From a virus: a DNA stretch of 28,498 nt. The stretch is from the IMG/VR virus record IMGVR_UViG_3300050011_000100, positions 1 through 28,498 of that record; one strand, 5' to 3'. Both the position numbers and the translations under genes were made by a program. This document shows positions 1 through 7,448 of the stretch, piece by piece; the first letter of the stretch is position 1; every line of letters begins with the position of its first letter. The notes under the pieces are model-generated. The model saw nothing but the letters and a program-made list of their open reading frames with translations, did not search any database and was not told the origin of the DNA.

Positions 1-2
1 CG

Positions 3-806
3 TCGGCGACGTTCACCACGTCCGGGTTCAGCTACCGGGACGGGCAGGTCAGGCTCGCGAAGATGGCCGCCCCGCTGGACATCCGCTGGTCGCGCCCGCT
101 GCCGGAAGGCGCGGAACCGTCGACGGTCACCGTGTCGCGGGACGCGGCCGGACGCTGGCACATCTCCATCCTCGTCGAGGAAACGATTCAGCAGTACCCG
201 GCCACGGACTCGGCGGTCGGGATCGACGCCGGGATCACGACCCTGCTCACCCTGTCGACCGGGGAGAAGATCGCCAACCCCCGTCACGAGCGCCGCGACC
301 GGGAACGCCTCGCGAAAGCACAAAGGGCCATGGCCCGCAAGCAGAAAGGCAGCAAGAACCGGGACAAGGCCAGGGTGAAAGTCGCCCGCGTCTACGCCCG
401 GATCACGGACCGGCGCAAAGACAACCTCCACAAGCTGTCCACGAGGATCATCCGCGAAACCCAAACGGTGATCATCGAGGACCTGTCGGTCCGCAACATG
501 GTCCGCAATCACTCCCTCGCCCGCGCGATCTCCGACGCATCCTGGTCGGAATTCCGCCGGATGCTGGAGTACAAGGCGGACTGGCACGGGCGGACCGTGA
601 TCGCGGTCGACCGGTTCTACCCGAGCAGCAAGACCTGCTCGGCGTGCGGCAAGATCGCCGCGAAAATGCCGCTCAGCGTCCGGGACTGGACGTGCGCCTC
701 TTGCGGCGCATCCCACGACCGGGACGTGAACGCGGCAGTGAATGTACGGGCGGCAGGGCTTGCCGTCTTGGCCTGCGGAGATGGTGTGAGACCGTCCCGC
801 GCGTAG
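3..806 (+). CDS. tnpB: TnpB, RNA-guided nuclease of IS605-type element (5' end cut by window)
   Basis: TnpB is an RNA-guided DNA endonuclease (RuvC fold, ancestor of Cas12) that helps its insertion sequence persist. The frame is open from base 3, before the first ATG at 63, and the upstream residues fit the family, so the true start is outside the window. Counting from the ATG at 63, the catalytic set is intact: Asp54 in VGIDAG, Glu139 in IIEDL and Asp221 in HDRDVNAA. The zinc ribbon Cys192/195/211/214 (CSACG, CASCG) lies between the second and third. A basic helical stretch (about 75-125) precedes the glutamate. Nothing suggests decay, so it is probably active. The stop at 804-806 leaves about 85 bases to the element's right end. 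What is seen is the motifs; activity is inferred. Confidence 0.93.
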   Translation, partial: SATFTTSGFSYRDGQVRLAKMAAPLDIRWSRPLPEGAEPSTVTVSRDAAGRWHISILVEETIQQYPATDSAVGIDAGITTLLTLSTGEKIANPRHERRDRERLAKAQRAMARKQKGSKNRDKARVKVARVYARITDRRKDNLHKLSTRIIRETQTVIIEDLSVRNMVRNHSLARAISDASWSEFRRMLEYKADWHGRTVIAVDRFYPSSKTCSACGKIAAKMPLSVRDWTCASCGASHDRDVNAAVNVRAAGLAVLACGDGVRPSRA

Positions 807-892
807 CGCAGGAAGGCGACCGTCAGTGAAACAGGAACCTTGGCCCGCGAGGGCTGAGAATCCCCGTCCTTCAGGGCGGGGAGAAAGTCAAT
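740..892 (+). ncRNA. Probable omega RNA (right-end guide RNA) of the TnpB element
   Basis: In this family the 3' end of the tnpB transcript folds into the scaffold RNA, and the guide is copied from the DNA just past the right end. Here the tnpB 3' end overlaps a structured region ending in the hairpin 862-881, then GAGAAAGTCAA. The guide would begin at about 893, in the interrupted phage gene. The 5' limit given is a guess, because processing sites cannot be read from sequence. Confidence 0.5.
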
Positions 893-1788
893 ACAGCAAC
901 CAGTGGGACGACGACGAATCCGGGGGAGTGTCCTGCGCGTGCGGCCGGGCCTGCGCCGAATCCGACTACCAGGGCAACCCCAAAACCGGGCCGAGAGCGT
1001 TCTGCCGCACCGACGAAGGCCACATCGGGGCGGCGATCCGCATCCTCCCCGAACGGTACGTCGAACTCTCCCTGAAGCTCGCGAAAACCAGCCGGCAGCA
1101 GGAACGCGTATCCGGCGGCGGCCACGAGCCCCCCGTGCCCGTCGACCTCGAAACCGAGGCGTTCATGCGGCACGTCATCCTCGTCGCCCTCTCCTGGGAA
1201 GACCAGGTCCGCGCCGCCGCCCGCCTCTCCGAACCTCCCGGCCGGGTACGCGACAGTGCCGCGCTCGGCCGCGCCTGCCTGCTGCTCGGCGGCCAGGACC
1301 AGGACCGCACCGGATACCTCCCGACGCTCCTGTCCCTCGAACCGGAAGACAAGCGCCGCCCCGTCCCCGGATCGAAACGCCTCGCCGAGCTCAAGCCCGG
1401 CTGCGTCATCGTCATCGACAGCTCAGGCGACGCGTGGGAGAACCGGGCACGCGACGGCGCAGACGCCGGACTCGAGTTCCTCGACCTCAACCGGCGGGCA
1501 CGCGGCATGCTCGGCCTGTCCCTGAAACGCCGCCGCGTCCCCCTCCGCTGCGACGGCGACAACTGCAACAGCCTCACCCTCGTCCAGCGGGAAGCCGCGG
1601 CGGGCGGGTGGGAGGCGGTCGTGAAGTGCACCGCCTGCCCTCAGGCGTACATCGGGGACGACTACCTGCTGCTCATGGGGAGATGGTTTGACGCCACCAT
1701 GCAGGCCGCTAAAGCATCGTTACCGAGCGGTACGCAAGCGCGACACGCCCGAGCGCTGGCCGTCTTGCTTTTGCGGCCGATGCCGTGA
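826..1788 (+). CDS. Zinc-ribbon phage protein whose 5' end is replaced by the IS right end
   Basis: The function is not recognised. The open frame begins at a GTG (826) inside the insertion sequence, and its first 22 codons are translated IS right end including the hairpin. Native-looking protein starts at about codon 23 (base 892). It shows a Cys/His cluster (CACGRAC...FC...H) and a helical middle, then a C-terminal Cys pair set (CDGDNC...CTAC) like a second zinc ribbon, suggesting nucleic-acid or protein binding. No native start codon is visible after the IS before the Met near base 1168, so the original start was upstream of the element. The gene is either broken or expressed as a short fusion. 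The last 35 codons use more A/T-ending codons than the rest, so the true C-terminus is also slightly uncertain. A terminator follows at 1813. Confidence 0.6.
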   Translation: MKQEPWPARAENPRPSGRGESQYSNQWDDDESGGVSCACGRACAESDYQGNPKTGPRAFCRTDEGHIGAAIRILPERYVELSLKLAKTSRQQERVSGGGHEPPVPVDLETEAFMRHVILVALSWEDQVRAAARLSEPPGRVRDSAALGRACLLLGGQDQDRTGYLPTLLSLEPEDKRRPVPGSKRLAELKPGCVIVIDSSGDAWENRARDGADAGLEFLDLNRRARGMLGLSLKRRRVPLRCDGDNCNSLTLVQREAAAGGWEAVVKCTACPQAYIGDDYLLLMGRWFDATMQAAKASLPSGTQARHARALAVLLLRPMP

Positions 1789-1812
1789 GACGCTACGCCC
1801 TGAACACACGTG

Positions 1813-1853
1813 TGCCCGCAGACGCCGGAAGGTGCCTGCGGGCATTCTGCTTT
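1813..1853 (+). terminator. Rho-independent-type terminator
   Basis: A perfect 9-bp stem pairs 1813-1821 (TGCCCGCAG) with 1836-1844 (CTGCGGGCA) around a 14-base loop. It is followed by the T-rich run TTCTGCTTT (1845-1853). It lies after the zinc-ribbon gene and before the HTH gene, separating IS/upstream transcription from the packaging operon. Confidence 0.7.
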
Positions 1854-1865
1854 CACGGGGGTGCG

Positions 1866-2111
1866 ATGGCGCCGCGGCCGACCCTCGACCCGTCCGACCT
1901 CGTAACGCCCACCAAGTTCGCCCGCCAGACGGGCCTTTCGGCGTCCACGGTACGGACGTGGATCCAGCGCAGCGGGCAGATGATCGGCCGGAAGGTCGAA
2001 CCGCTCGGGCTGCTCGGCAGGTGGCCCGCCTACGACTGGAACGACCTCGCCGCGCTTGAGGCGGCGGCACGGGTGAAGGGCAGCCTGCAAGGCGAGGCGC
2101 AGGCCGCATGA
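1866..2111 (+). CDS. Small helix-turn-helix DNA-binding protein (MerR/excisionase-like)
   Basis: This 81-residue protein starts at an ATG preceded by a G-rich ribosome site (GGGGGTG). The segment from about residue 11 to 45 (LVTPTKFARQTGLSASTVRT, then WIQRSGQ) is a classic helix-turn-helix of the MerR/excisionase type. It is followed by a wing-like stretch (IGRKVEPLGLLGRWPAYDW) and a C-terminal helix. Such proteins ahead of terminase genes can be regulators, excisionases or terminase-associated DNA-binding factors; the sequence does not decide. Its stop overlaps the start of the next gene by 4 bases (ATGA, 2108-2111), so the two are translationally coupled. Confidence 0.75.
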   Translation: MAPRPTLDPSDLVTPTKFARQTGLSASTVRTWIQRSGQMIGRKVEPLGLLGRWPAYDWNDLAALEAAARVKGSLQGEAQAA

Positions 2112-2293
2112 CCGCAACCGTAACCGGGGCCGGGGCCGACGGCAGGCACTGGGCGCTCATCACGTCCGGGGACAGGCCGGCGCTGTGCTGCGAGCACGGG
2201 CACCCTGACCCTGCCGAGGCCGGGCGGCACGCATGGAAGCTCACGCGGGCACTCGCCCGAACTGATCGTGTTAACGGCGTTACGGGCGGATAG
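2108..2293 (+). CDS. Small hypothetical protein, coupled to the HTH gene
   Basis: This 61-residue protein is not recognised. It overlaps the preceding HTH gene by ATGA, which supports it being real. It contains a CCEHGHPDP segment with two Cys and two His that could hold a metal, and the rest is rich in Ala, Gly and Arg. A 107-base non-coding stretch with inverted repeats separates it from the small terminase. Confidence 0.55.
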   Translation: MTATVTGAGADGRHWALITSGDRPALCCEHGHPDPAEAGRHAWKLTRALARTDRVNGVTGG

Positions 2294-2362
2294 TCGCGTT
2301 CCCAGGGTCCGGGGCGCTGAACAGGGGAAAGTCACGATCCCTCACCCTGGCCGATAAGCACG

Positions 2363-2393
2363 CCCCGGTCACTCGCAAGCAGCAAGACCGGGG
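2363..2393 (+). promoter_or_regulatory. Hairpin covering the ribosome site of the small terminase gene
   Basis: A perfect 8-bp inverted repeat, CCCCGGTC (2363-2370) and GACCGGGG (2386-2393), encloses a 15-base loop. The right arm contains the G-run that would serve as ribosome site for the ATG at 2401. A second, longer-range pair lies just upstream: CCAGGGT at 2302-2308 with ACCCTGG at 2344-2350. The placement suits translational control, a small-terminase binding site or part of a cos/pac region. The structure is seen; the role is inferred. Confidence 0.45.
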
Positions 2394-2400
2394 GAACGTC

Positions 2401-2988
2401 ATGACCGAGGGAACACGCGACGGCAAGGGCAAGTTCACGCGCACGCCGAGCACCGCTAAGCGCGACGCCGAAGCCGCGACCCTCCGGGCCAAGGGCCGCA
2501 CGTTCGACCAGATCGCCGGCGAGATGGGCTACGCGTCCCGGGGCAAGGCGTACGAGGCTGTCATGCGCGCCTACGCGGACATCCCGTACGAGCAAGTGGA
2601 GGAAGCCCGCCGCCTCGACCTGGAGCGCCTCGACCGGCTCATCGAGCAGGCGTGGGCCGTGATGGAACGCGAGCACGTCACCGTCTCGCAAGGCCGCGTA
2701 GTCGGCAAGCAGACCGGTTTCCAGCGCGACCCGGATACCGGTGAGGTACTCCGCGACAGCGACAACCAGCCCATCCCGGAGTACGAGGACATCCTCGACG
2801 ACGGGCCTCTGCTGGCCGCGATCCGGGAAATCCGCGGGCTCCTCGAACGGCGGGCGAAGATCATCGGGTACGAGGCACCCGCCCGGTTCGAGCACCTGAC
2901 GATCGACGCGATCGACGCGGAGATACGGATGCTGAAGGCGGAGATGGGCGAGCTCCCGGCGGAAGTCCCGGCCGGGCACGAAGGGTAA
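2401..2988 (+). CDS. terS: Terminase small subunit (HTH DNA-recognition protein)
   Basis: The small terminase binds the packaging start site and hands DNA to the large subunit. This 195-residue protein begins with a basic tail and a helix-turn-helix (about residues 20-55: AKGRTFDQIAGEMGY, then SRGKAYEAV). A long helical, probably coiled-coil oligomerisation region follows (about 60-180, with repeated LDRLIEQAW and IRGLLERRAKI type heptads). Length, fold pattern and position directly ahead of the large terminase fit the role. The start is the ATG at 2401 with a G-rich site that sits in a hairpin arm. Small terminases diverge widely, so the call rests mainly on context plus HTH. Confidence 0.75.
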   Translation: MTEGTRDGKGKFTRTPSTAKRDAEAATLRAKGRTFDQIAGEMGYASRGKAYEAVMRAYADIPYEQVEEARRLDLERLDRLIEQAWAVMEREHVTVSQGRVVGKQTGFQRDPDTGEVLRDSDNQPIPEYEDILDDGPLLAAIREIRGLLERRAKIIGYEAPARFEHLTIDAIDAEIRMLKAEMGELPAEVPAGHEG

Positions 2989-3000
2989 CCGGGGGCTTCT

Positions 3001-4623
3001 TTGGCTTGCTCGCTGGCCGAACTCAAGGCGGCCAAGCTTGAGGAACTGAAAAGCCTTCGCCTAGAGCGCGACCGCCGCGAGGCCGAGCGCCTGGCGAACG
3101 TGGACGCGTTCGAGGTGCTCGGGTACGAACCGATCTGTCTGCCACGGCAGGAGGCGCGTAAGCGCGAAGACGCGGTAATTCCGGCGTCTTGCGGGAAGTG
3201 TCCGCAAGAGCAATTTCACGCCGCGACCGAAGACGACATTTTGTATGGCGGCGCGGCCGGTGGCGGAAAAACCGCCGCAATTGTGGCCGAGTCTCTGAAA
3301 CTGTGCGTTAAGCATCCCGGTATCCGGGTCCTGATCCTCCGCCGGTCGTACGACGAACTGGCCGAGTCGATCTATCCGGAGTTCCAGCGGTTCGGCTGGG
3401 GTGCGGCTCTCGGCGGGCACTGGAACAAGACCGAGAAAGAGGTCACCTTCCCGAACGGGTCGGTTATCCGCCTGCGGTACATGGAGACCCTTGAGGACGC
3501 GTCCCGCCGGCAGGGCGGCGCTTACCAAGCCGTCTTCTGCGATGAGCGGACCTTGCTGGCCCCGGGAATTATCGACGTGATCGCGCTTGAGCGGCTGCGC
3601 TCGGCGCATGGCGTGCCGGTCATCGGCATACGTTCGACCTCGAACCCGGGCGGCCCTTCCCATGGCGAAGTCCGCAACCGCTATGTGGAGCCGACCGGGC
3701 ACGGTCGCAAAGTCGTCACTAACGACCAAGGGCTAACGGTCCGGTTTATTCCGGCAAAAGCGACAGATAACCCTCATCTTGATGAGGCGTACTTCCGCCG
3801 CCTCGACTCGATTGCCGACCCAGCCCGCCGCGCGGCCATGCGGGATGGGGACTGGGGACAGTTCAGCGGCCAGATCTTCAGGCAGTGGCGGCACGACCGC
3901 CACGTTATTGACCCGATAACGCTGCCTGCCAGTTGGAAGAGGTACAACGGCATCGATTGGGGCCATGCCGCGCCCTGGAGTTGCCTTTGGGGTAGTTCTG
4001 ACGAAGATGGCCGTATTTGGGTATACCGGGAGATATACGAAACACAGGTAGGCGAGTCCGAGCAAGCACAGAGCGCGTTGGCGGCAGAGGCTCCCGATGA
4101 GCGGATTATCGCCCGGTACGCAGACGACGCCGTTTTTGCCACGCGGGGAGAGGCCCGCCCGATCAGCGAGATCTGGTCAGAGAACGGCCTGCACGTCATA
4201 GCTGCCGGAAAGGGCCCGGGGTCACGAGTGACCGGGTTGCAGCGCATCCACAGCTACTTGGCGGAAGCCCCGGCGTGCCCCCATCACCGCGCGCTCGGCT
4301 GGGAAACCTGCCCGAAGATGCACGTCTTCTCGACCTGCACCAACCTGATCCACGAAATCGGCAACCTCCCGTACGCCCGCCGGGGCAACGTTGAAGACAG
4401 CGACCCGGCCGCCCCGGACCATGCCGTCGACGCTCTCAGGTACATGCTGCTGAACCTCGGCACCGGCCCATCCTGGCCTGATACGGACCCGCAACCCGAA
4501 CCTCTCGTCGCCGAGCAACTCGAGCAGCGCGGCCAGTTCGCGTACCGCCATAACGACCGTGACGGCCTTGACCCCGACCGCGATCCCCGCGCGGGGAACA
4601 CGCAGCGCCCGCCGTGGGCGTGA
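3001..4623 (+). CDS. terL: Terminase large subunit (packaging ATPase and nuclease)
   Basis: This is the motor that pumps DNA into the prohead and cuts it. The 540-residue protein has the ATPase half with Walker A GGAAGGGKT (83-91), Walker B AVFCDE (177-182) and the coupling motif TSNPGG (213-218). The RNase H-like nuclease half has acidic residues Asp319 (GIDWG), Asp375/376 (YADDAVF) and Asp473/477 (DHAVDALRY). The start is a TTG at 3001 behind a G-rich stretch 5 bases upstream; it lies 12 bases after the small subunit. Between roughly 3160 and 4260 the gene uses noticeably more A/T-ending codons than its neighbours, suggesting a different evolutionary source. Confidence 0.97.
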   Translation: MACSLAELKAAKLEELKSLRLERDRREAERLANVDAFEVLGYEPICLPRQEARKREDAVIPASCGKCPQEQFHAATEDDILYGGAAGGGKTAAIVAESLKLCVKHPGIRVLILRRSYDELAESIYPEFQRFGWGAALGGHWNKTEKEVTFPNGSVIRLRYMETLEDASRRQGGAYQAVFCDERTLLAPGIIDVIALERLRSAHGVPVIGIRSTSNPGGPSHGEVRNRYVEPTGHGRKVVTNDQGLTVRFIPAKATDNPHLDEAYFRRLDSIADPARRAAMRDGDWGQFSGQIFRQWRHDRHVIDPITLPASWKRYNGIDWGHAAPWSCLWGSSDEDGRIWVYREIYETQVGESEQAQSALAAEAPDERIIARYADDAVFATRGEARPISEIWSENGLHVIAAGKGPGSRVTGLQRIHSYLAEAPACPHHRALGWETCPKMHVFSTCTNLIHEIGNLPYARRGNVEDSDPAAPDHAVDALRYMLLNLGTGPSWPDTDPQPEPLVAEQLEQRGQFAYRHNDRDGLDPDRDPRAGNTQRPPWA

Positions 4624-4644
4624 CCTGAGACCGGGGGAGGCTCA

Positions 4645-6546
4645 ATGCCGCTGCCCGGCTGGCTTCCTCCCGCGTTCCGCCGGTCCGGGGACGTGGCGGA
4701 GAAGAAGAAGCAAGCCGCGGCGATAGCGGCAGGGCCGCAGCGGGCGCTTCCGGCACGCGTGGGATTTGTGCCGGGCATTCCGCAGGGCGGGATAGACGAG
4801 CATATCCAGTCGATCGGCTCATCAGCGGGCACTGACCGCAAGTCGATGCTCGAGGAACTTTACGATTGTTACATAACGGTCCCGTGGGCGTGGGTGTGCG
4901 TTCAGGTCATTGCCCGCACGATCACCGCCGGCGGCCTGTACACCGACTGGGACGCTGACACCGGGGAAGGCGACAAAGCCCCGGACAAGCCCCCGGCCGT
5001 GGTGGCACTGGAACGGTTCTACGCGTTCGCGAACCCCACCCAGGACATCCGGCAGATACTCCGGAACGCGATCGCCGCCCTGATCGTGTTCGGTGACGCC
5101 CTGCTCGAGGTGGCGTGGGACGGGCCGACCCCGGTGGCCCTGTACAACCTTGACGTGCCCACCACCTACCCGCGTGCGGACGAGCACGGGATGGTAACCG
5201 GGTGGGTGCAGCAGACCGACCTGGGGCAGACCGCGGAGTTCGAGTCCCGTGAGGTCATCCACATCAGCCTTGACAGTGCCCGCCCCGGTGTCAACGGGGT
5301 AGGCCCGGCGCAGGCGATGCTGCAGCCGATGGCCGCATGGCTGTACGCGTCCGCTTTGGAGAAGGAGATGCTCCGCAAGGGGCTCCCCGCCAATCTTCAC
5401 GTCGACCTGCCTGTCGGCACCTCTGATGATGAGGTGACCCGGTTCGATAACCGGTACCGGTCGCGGAACCTCGGGACGAAGAACGTGGGCGCCCCGCTGA
5501 TCTCCAAGGGCGGCGGGAAGGCGACCGAGTACGCGGCCGGGAAGCTCGCGGATGTCCTGGCGGCGAAGCGGGACGCGCGTGACGAGATCGTCGCCGGGTG
5601 CGGTGTCCCCCCGGCCGAAGCGGGCATCATCGAGTCGGGGAACCTCGGGGGAGGCACCGGGGACGCGCAGCACCGGGCGTTCATGCTGAATACCTGCAAC
5701 CCGGTCGGCGAGCTGGTCCTTGAGAAGCTGAACTTCCACATCGCCGTTGAGGGTTTCGGGATCCAGGGGTGGCACAGCAAGTTCCGCGAGGTCGACTACC
5801 GTGACTCGATGCTGGTGGAGCAGATCCGCGACACGAGGCTGAGGAACGGCACGTGGACCCGGAACCGGTACGCGGCCGACATCAACGAGCCGCCGGTTGA
5901 GGGCGGAGACGACGCGGTCCTGGTCGACCGGCAGAACCTGGTGCTGTGGTCGGACATGAACGCCATGTCGAAAGCCATGGTTGCGTCCAAGGCCGGTCCC
6001 GCTGTCGCTCCGGCCGTTCCCGGCCAGGTGCCCGGCCAGCCGCCGCAGGGGCCGCCCGCCCCTGAGTCACTGGCACGAGGCAGGGCCGGGGTGCGGGAAG
6101 CACTCCGTGCCTACCGGGCAGCCGAGCAGGCACTGTACGAAGACGCCGCGTCGGGTGTTGCCGCGATGCTCGCGAAGAACTTCAGCCCCGCCGCAACGAA
6201 ATGGGCCAGGAAAGCCGCATGGGCGGGCCCGTCGAAGGTGCCGCTGTCGAAGATCGACTTCTCCGACAAGGCCGAGTGGGACGCGTCGAAAGAGCCCGGC
6301 CAGCTGAAACGGATGCGCGCCAAGCTCCGCAAGCGGGCCGCTAAACGGGAGCAGATGAAGCCCGTTGTCCTGGTGAAAACACCCGGCGGAGCGAAGCTGA
6401 TCATCGCGGACGGCCACCACCGGGTACTCGCCGCACAGGCCGAAGGCCAGGGCTGGGTGTGGGCGTATACCGGCAAGGTCGACGCCGATCACGGGGACTG
6501 GGAAGTCATGGCCAGCGCCGAGCGAGACCGCGACAAGGCCGCCTGA
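4645..6546 (+). CDS. Portal protein with a C-terminal ParB-like domain
   Basis: Portal proteins form the ring through which DNA enters the capsid. Residues about 50-430 follow the HK97/SPP1-type portal pattern, including the stretch around ALIVFGDALLEVAWDG (145-160), a clip/stem region around 220-330 (IIESGNLGGGTGDAQH) and DVPTTYPR near 170-177. A Pro-rich linker (450-475) follows. Residues about 531-612 look like a ParB/sulfiredoxin-type domain: an initial VPLSKIDF strand, then VVLVKT and the IIADGHHRVLAAQ signature (586-598). The fusion is unusual; such domains bind nucleotides or DNA in other settings. Position right after the large terminase fits. The portal call is firm, the domain identity is good, and its job here is unknown. 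Confidence 0.93.
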   Translation: MPLPGWLPPAFRRSGDVAEKKKQAAAIAAGPQRALPARVGFVPGIPQGGIDEHIQSIGSSAGTDRKSMLEELYDCYITVPWAWVCVQVIARTITAGGLYTDWDADTGEGDKAPDKPPAVVALERFYAFANPTQDIRQILRNAIAALIVFGDALLEVAWDGPTPVALYNLDVPTTYPRADEHGMVTGWVQQTDLGQTAEFESREVIHISLDSARPGVNGVGPAQAMLQPMAAWLYASALEKEMLRKGLPANLHVDLPVGTSDDEVTRFDNRYRSRNLGTKNVGAPLISKGGGKATEYAAGKLADVLAAKRDARDEIVAGCGVPPAEAGIIESGNLGGGTGDAQHRAFMLNTCNPVGELVLEKLNFHIAVEGFGIQGWHSKFREVDYRDSMLVEQIRDTRLRNGTWTRNRYAADINEPPVEGGDDAVLVDRQNLVLWSDMNAMSKAMVASKAGPAVAPAVPGQVPGQPPQGPPAPESLARGRAGVREALRAYRAAEQALYEDAASGVAAMLAKNFSPAATKWARKAAWAGPSKVPLSKIDFSDKAEWDASKEPGQLKRMRAKLRKRAAKREQMKPVVLVKTPGGAKLIIADGHHRVLAAQAEGQGWVWAYTGKVDADHGDWEVMASAERDRDKAA

Positions 6547-6564
6547 CGGACGAGGGGGCACTGC

Positions 6565-6696
6565 ATGAGCGAGCCGCCGCCCGAAGAGCCGTACGAATTG
6601 CCGGGCACTGAGCCGGCGTGGGAGCCGGAGACGCTGCCGAACCGGGGACTGACCGCCGCCGGGGCAATGCCGTTCGTCTCCAAGATCATCTCGTGA
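6565..6696 (+). CDS. Very small hypothetical protein (43 residues)
   Basis: The ATG at 6565 follows a strong GAGGGGG ribosome site. The 43-codon product is acidic and Pro/Glu-rich at the start (MSEPPPEEPYELPG) and ends MPFVSKIIS. Its TGA overlaps the GTG of the next gene (GTGA, 6693-6696), a coupling that argues it is real. Similar short acidic proteins often follow portal genes in actinophages. No function can be assigned. Confidence 0.55.
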   Translation: MSEPPPEEPYELPGTEPAWEPETLPNRGLTAAGAMPFVSKIIS

Positions 6697-6992
6697 TCGC
6701 CTGCATTACGTGCGGGGGGCCGCTGGTACCAGAAAAGCCTCCGCCCGGTTCGCTGACCCCGGTATGGGCGCACGCCTCGCCGCCCGCCGGCAGCCACGAC
6801 CCTGCCGTTCCGCCGCTCGTCGTCACCTACACCCGGCACGGCGACTGGTGCGACGCGGAGTGCCCGGAGGTGCCGGGGTTCCCCGTCCGGGGCGCGCTGG
6901 GCATCGGCGAAGCGAAGTCCATCGCCTGGGTCGTGCTCGGCCGCGTGCTGCCGCCGCGCCCGGTCGTCGAGCACGTCAGGGACGGCAGTTGA
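6693..6992 (+). CDS. Small hypothetical protein with CxxC motif
   Basis: This 99-residue protein starts at the GTG that overlaps the previous stop. It begins with a CITCGG zinc-type motif followed by a Pro-rich stretch, then a compact region with WCDAECPEVPGFPVRGALGIGEAKS. The pattern of Pro-Glu-x-Pro-Gly followed by Gly and Glu-Ala is faintly like HicB antitoxins, but no partner toxin is adjacent, so this is not claimed. The neighbour downstream is convergent on the minus strand, 12 bases away. The function is unknown. Confidence 0.6.
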   Translation: MIACITCGGPLVPEKPPPGSLTPVWAHASPPAGSHDPAVPPLVVTYTRHGDWCDAECPEVPGFPVRGALGIGEAKSIAWVVLGRVLPPRPVVEHVRDGS

Positions 6993-7004
6993 CCCGCCTC
7001 GCCA

Positions 7005-7421
7005 TCAGGCGAACGGCGATCGCTGCACGGTGGATGCCCACTGCGTTTCCGTGTTGCTCACGGCAACCAAAGGGCGCTGCTCGTGAGGCGTTCCCGCGCT
7101 GAGCGTCCCGTTTGCGTAGCGTTCGGCGCGCACGCCATCCGGCATGATCTCGAAGTCTCCCCGGCAGTTATCGCTGGCGCATCCGTCAATGAGCCCGCGC
7201 TTGATGAGTTTCTTGGCCTTGGCCCTGACGACCTTCTCGGGGACCTGCACCGACCCGTCCGTCGCTCCCGGGCCTCCGATCCATTCCGGGTGGCCGTCGA
7301 GCACGGCGGCGATGTCCCAGATGGACGCCCCGATCCACTGCGGGTTACTGCCCCACCGGTCGCAGTGGACAGTTCGGATGGCGTCGAGAAACGCGTCGTC
7401 GGTGATGTCTGCGGCTTTCAT
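7005..7421 (-). CDS. Winged-helix-like hypothetical protein, antisense in the packaging/head operon
   Basis: This is a 138-residue minus-strand gene. The region from about residue 55 to 95 (QVPEKVVRAKAKKLIKRGLI then DGC) reads as a winged-helix recognition unit followed by a Cys-containing loop (CASDNCRGDFEI). This layout is seen in actinophage proteins that link a wHTH to a small metal site. The N-terminal part (ADITDDAFLDAIRT) is a helical extension. On the minus strand CAGGAT lies 6 bases before the ATG, similar to a -10 element of a leaderless transcript. It faces two plus-strand genes and interrupts an otherwise plus-strand block, suggesting separate acquisition and control. Confidence 0.72.
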   Translation of the reverse strand: MKAADITDDAFLDAIRTVHCDRWGSNPQWIGASIWDIAAVLDGHPEWIGGPGATDGSVQVPEKVVRAKAKKLIKRGLIDGCASDNCRGDFEIMPDGVRAERYANGTLSAGTPHEQRPLVAVSNTETQWASTVQRSPFA

Positions 7422-7448
7422 GACCCGATCCTGCCATGCCAGGGGGTC

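Larger units (their letters stand above)
1..892 (+). mobile_element. IS200/IS605-type element, right part (left end outside window)
   Basis: The segment holds the 3' part of tnpB followed by the subterminal hairpin typical of the right end of this family. The stem is 862-869 paired with 874-881 (8 bp with one G-T pair, loop TTCA), and the end is near 892 just after GTCAA. These elements have no inverted repeats or target duplications, so the exact boundary is inferred from the hairpin and from where the reading frame of the next gene turns into host-like protein. No tnpA is visible; it would lie upstream or be absent. The element sits at the 5' end of a phage gene. Confidence 0.8.

Noticed and set aside
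1688-2059. Plus-strand frame opening LTPPCRPLKHRYRAVRKRDT, with a CFCGRC motif, that could be a small zinc protein
   Set aside because: It starts at TTG, runs through the terminator at 1813-1853 and lies over the well-supported HTH gene. The natural-looking part is only about 50 residues and has no stop of its own.
4822-5775. 317-residue minus-strand frame opposite the portal gene
   Set aside because: Its composition is that of an antisense shadow and the portal frame is certain.
6693-6992. Possible HicB-type antitoxin
   Set aside because: Only a vague CPEVPG...G...EA resemblance; no HicA-like toxin neighbour and a Cys-rich start not typical for the family.
6995-7011. Small inverted repeat CGCCT...AGGCG between convergent genes as bidirectional terminator
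   Set aside because: A 5-bp stem without T-tracts is expected by chance in such GC-rich DNA.
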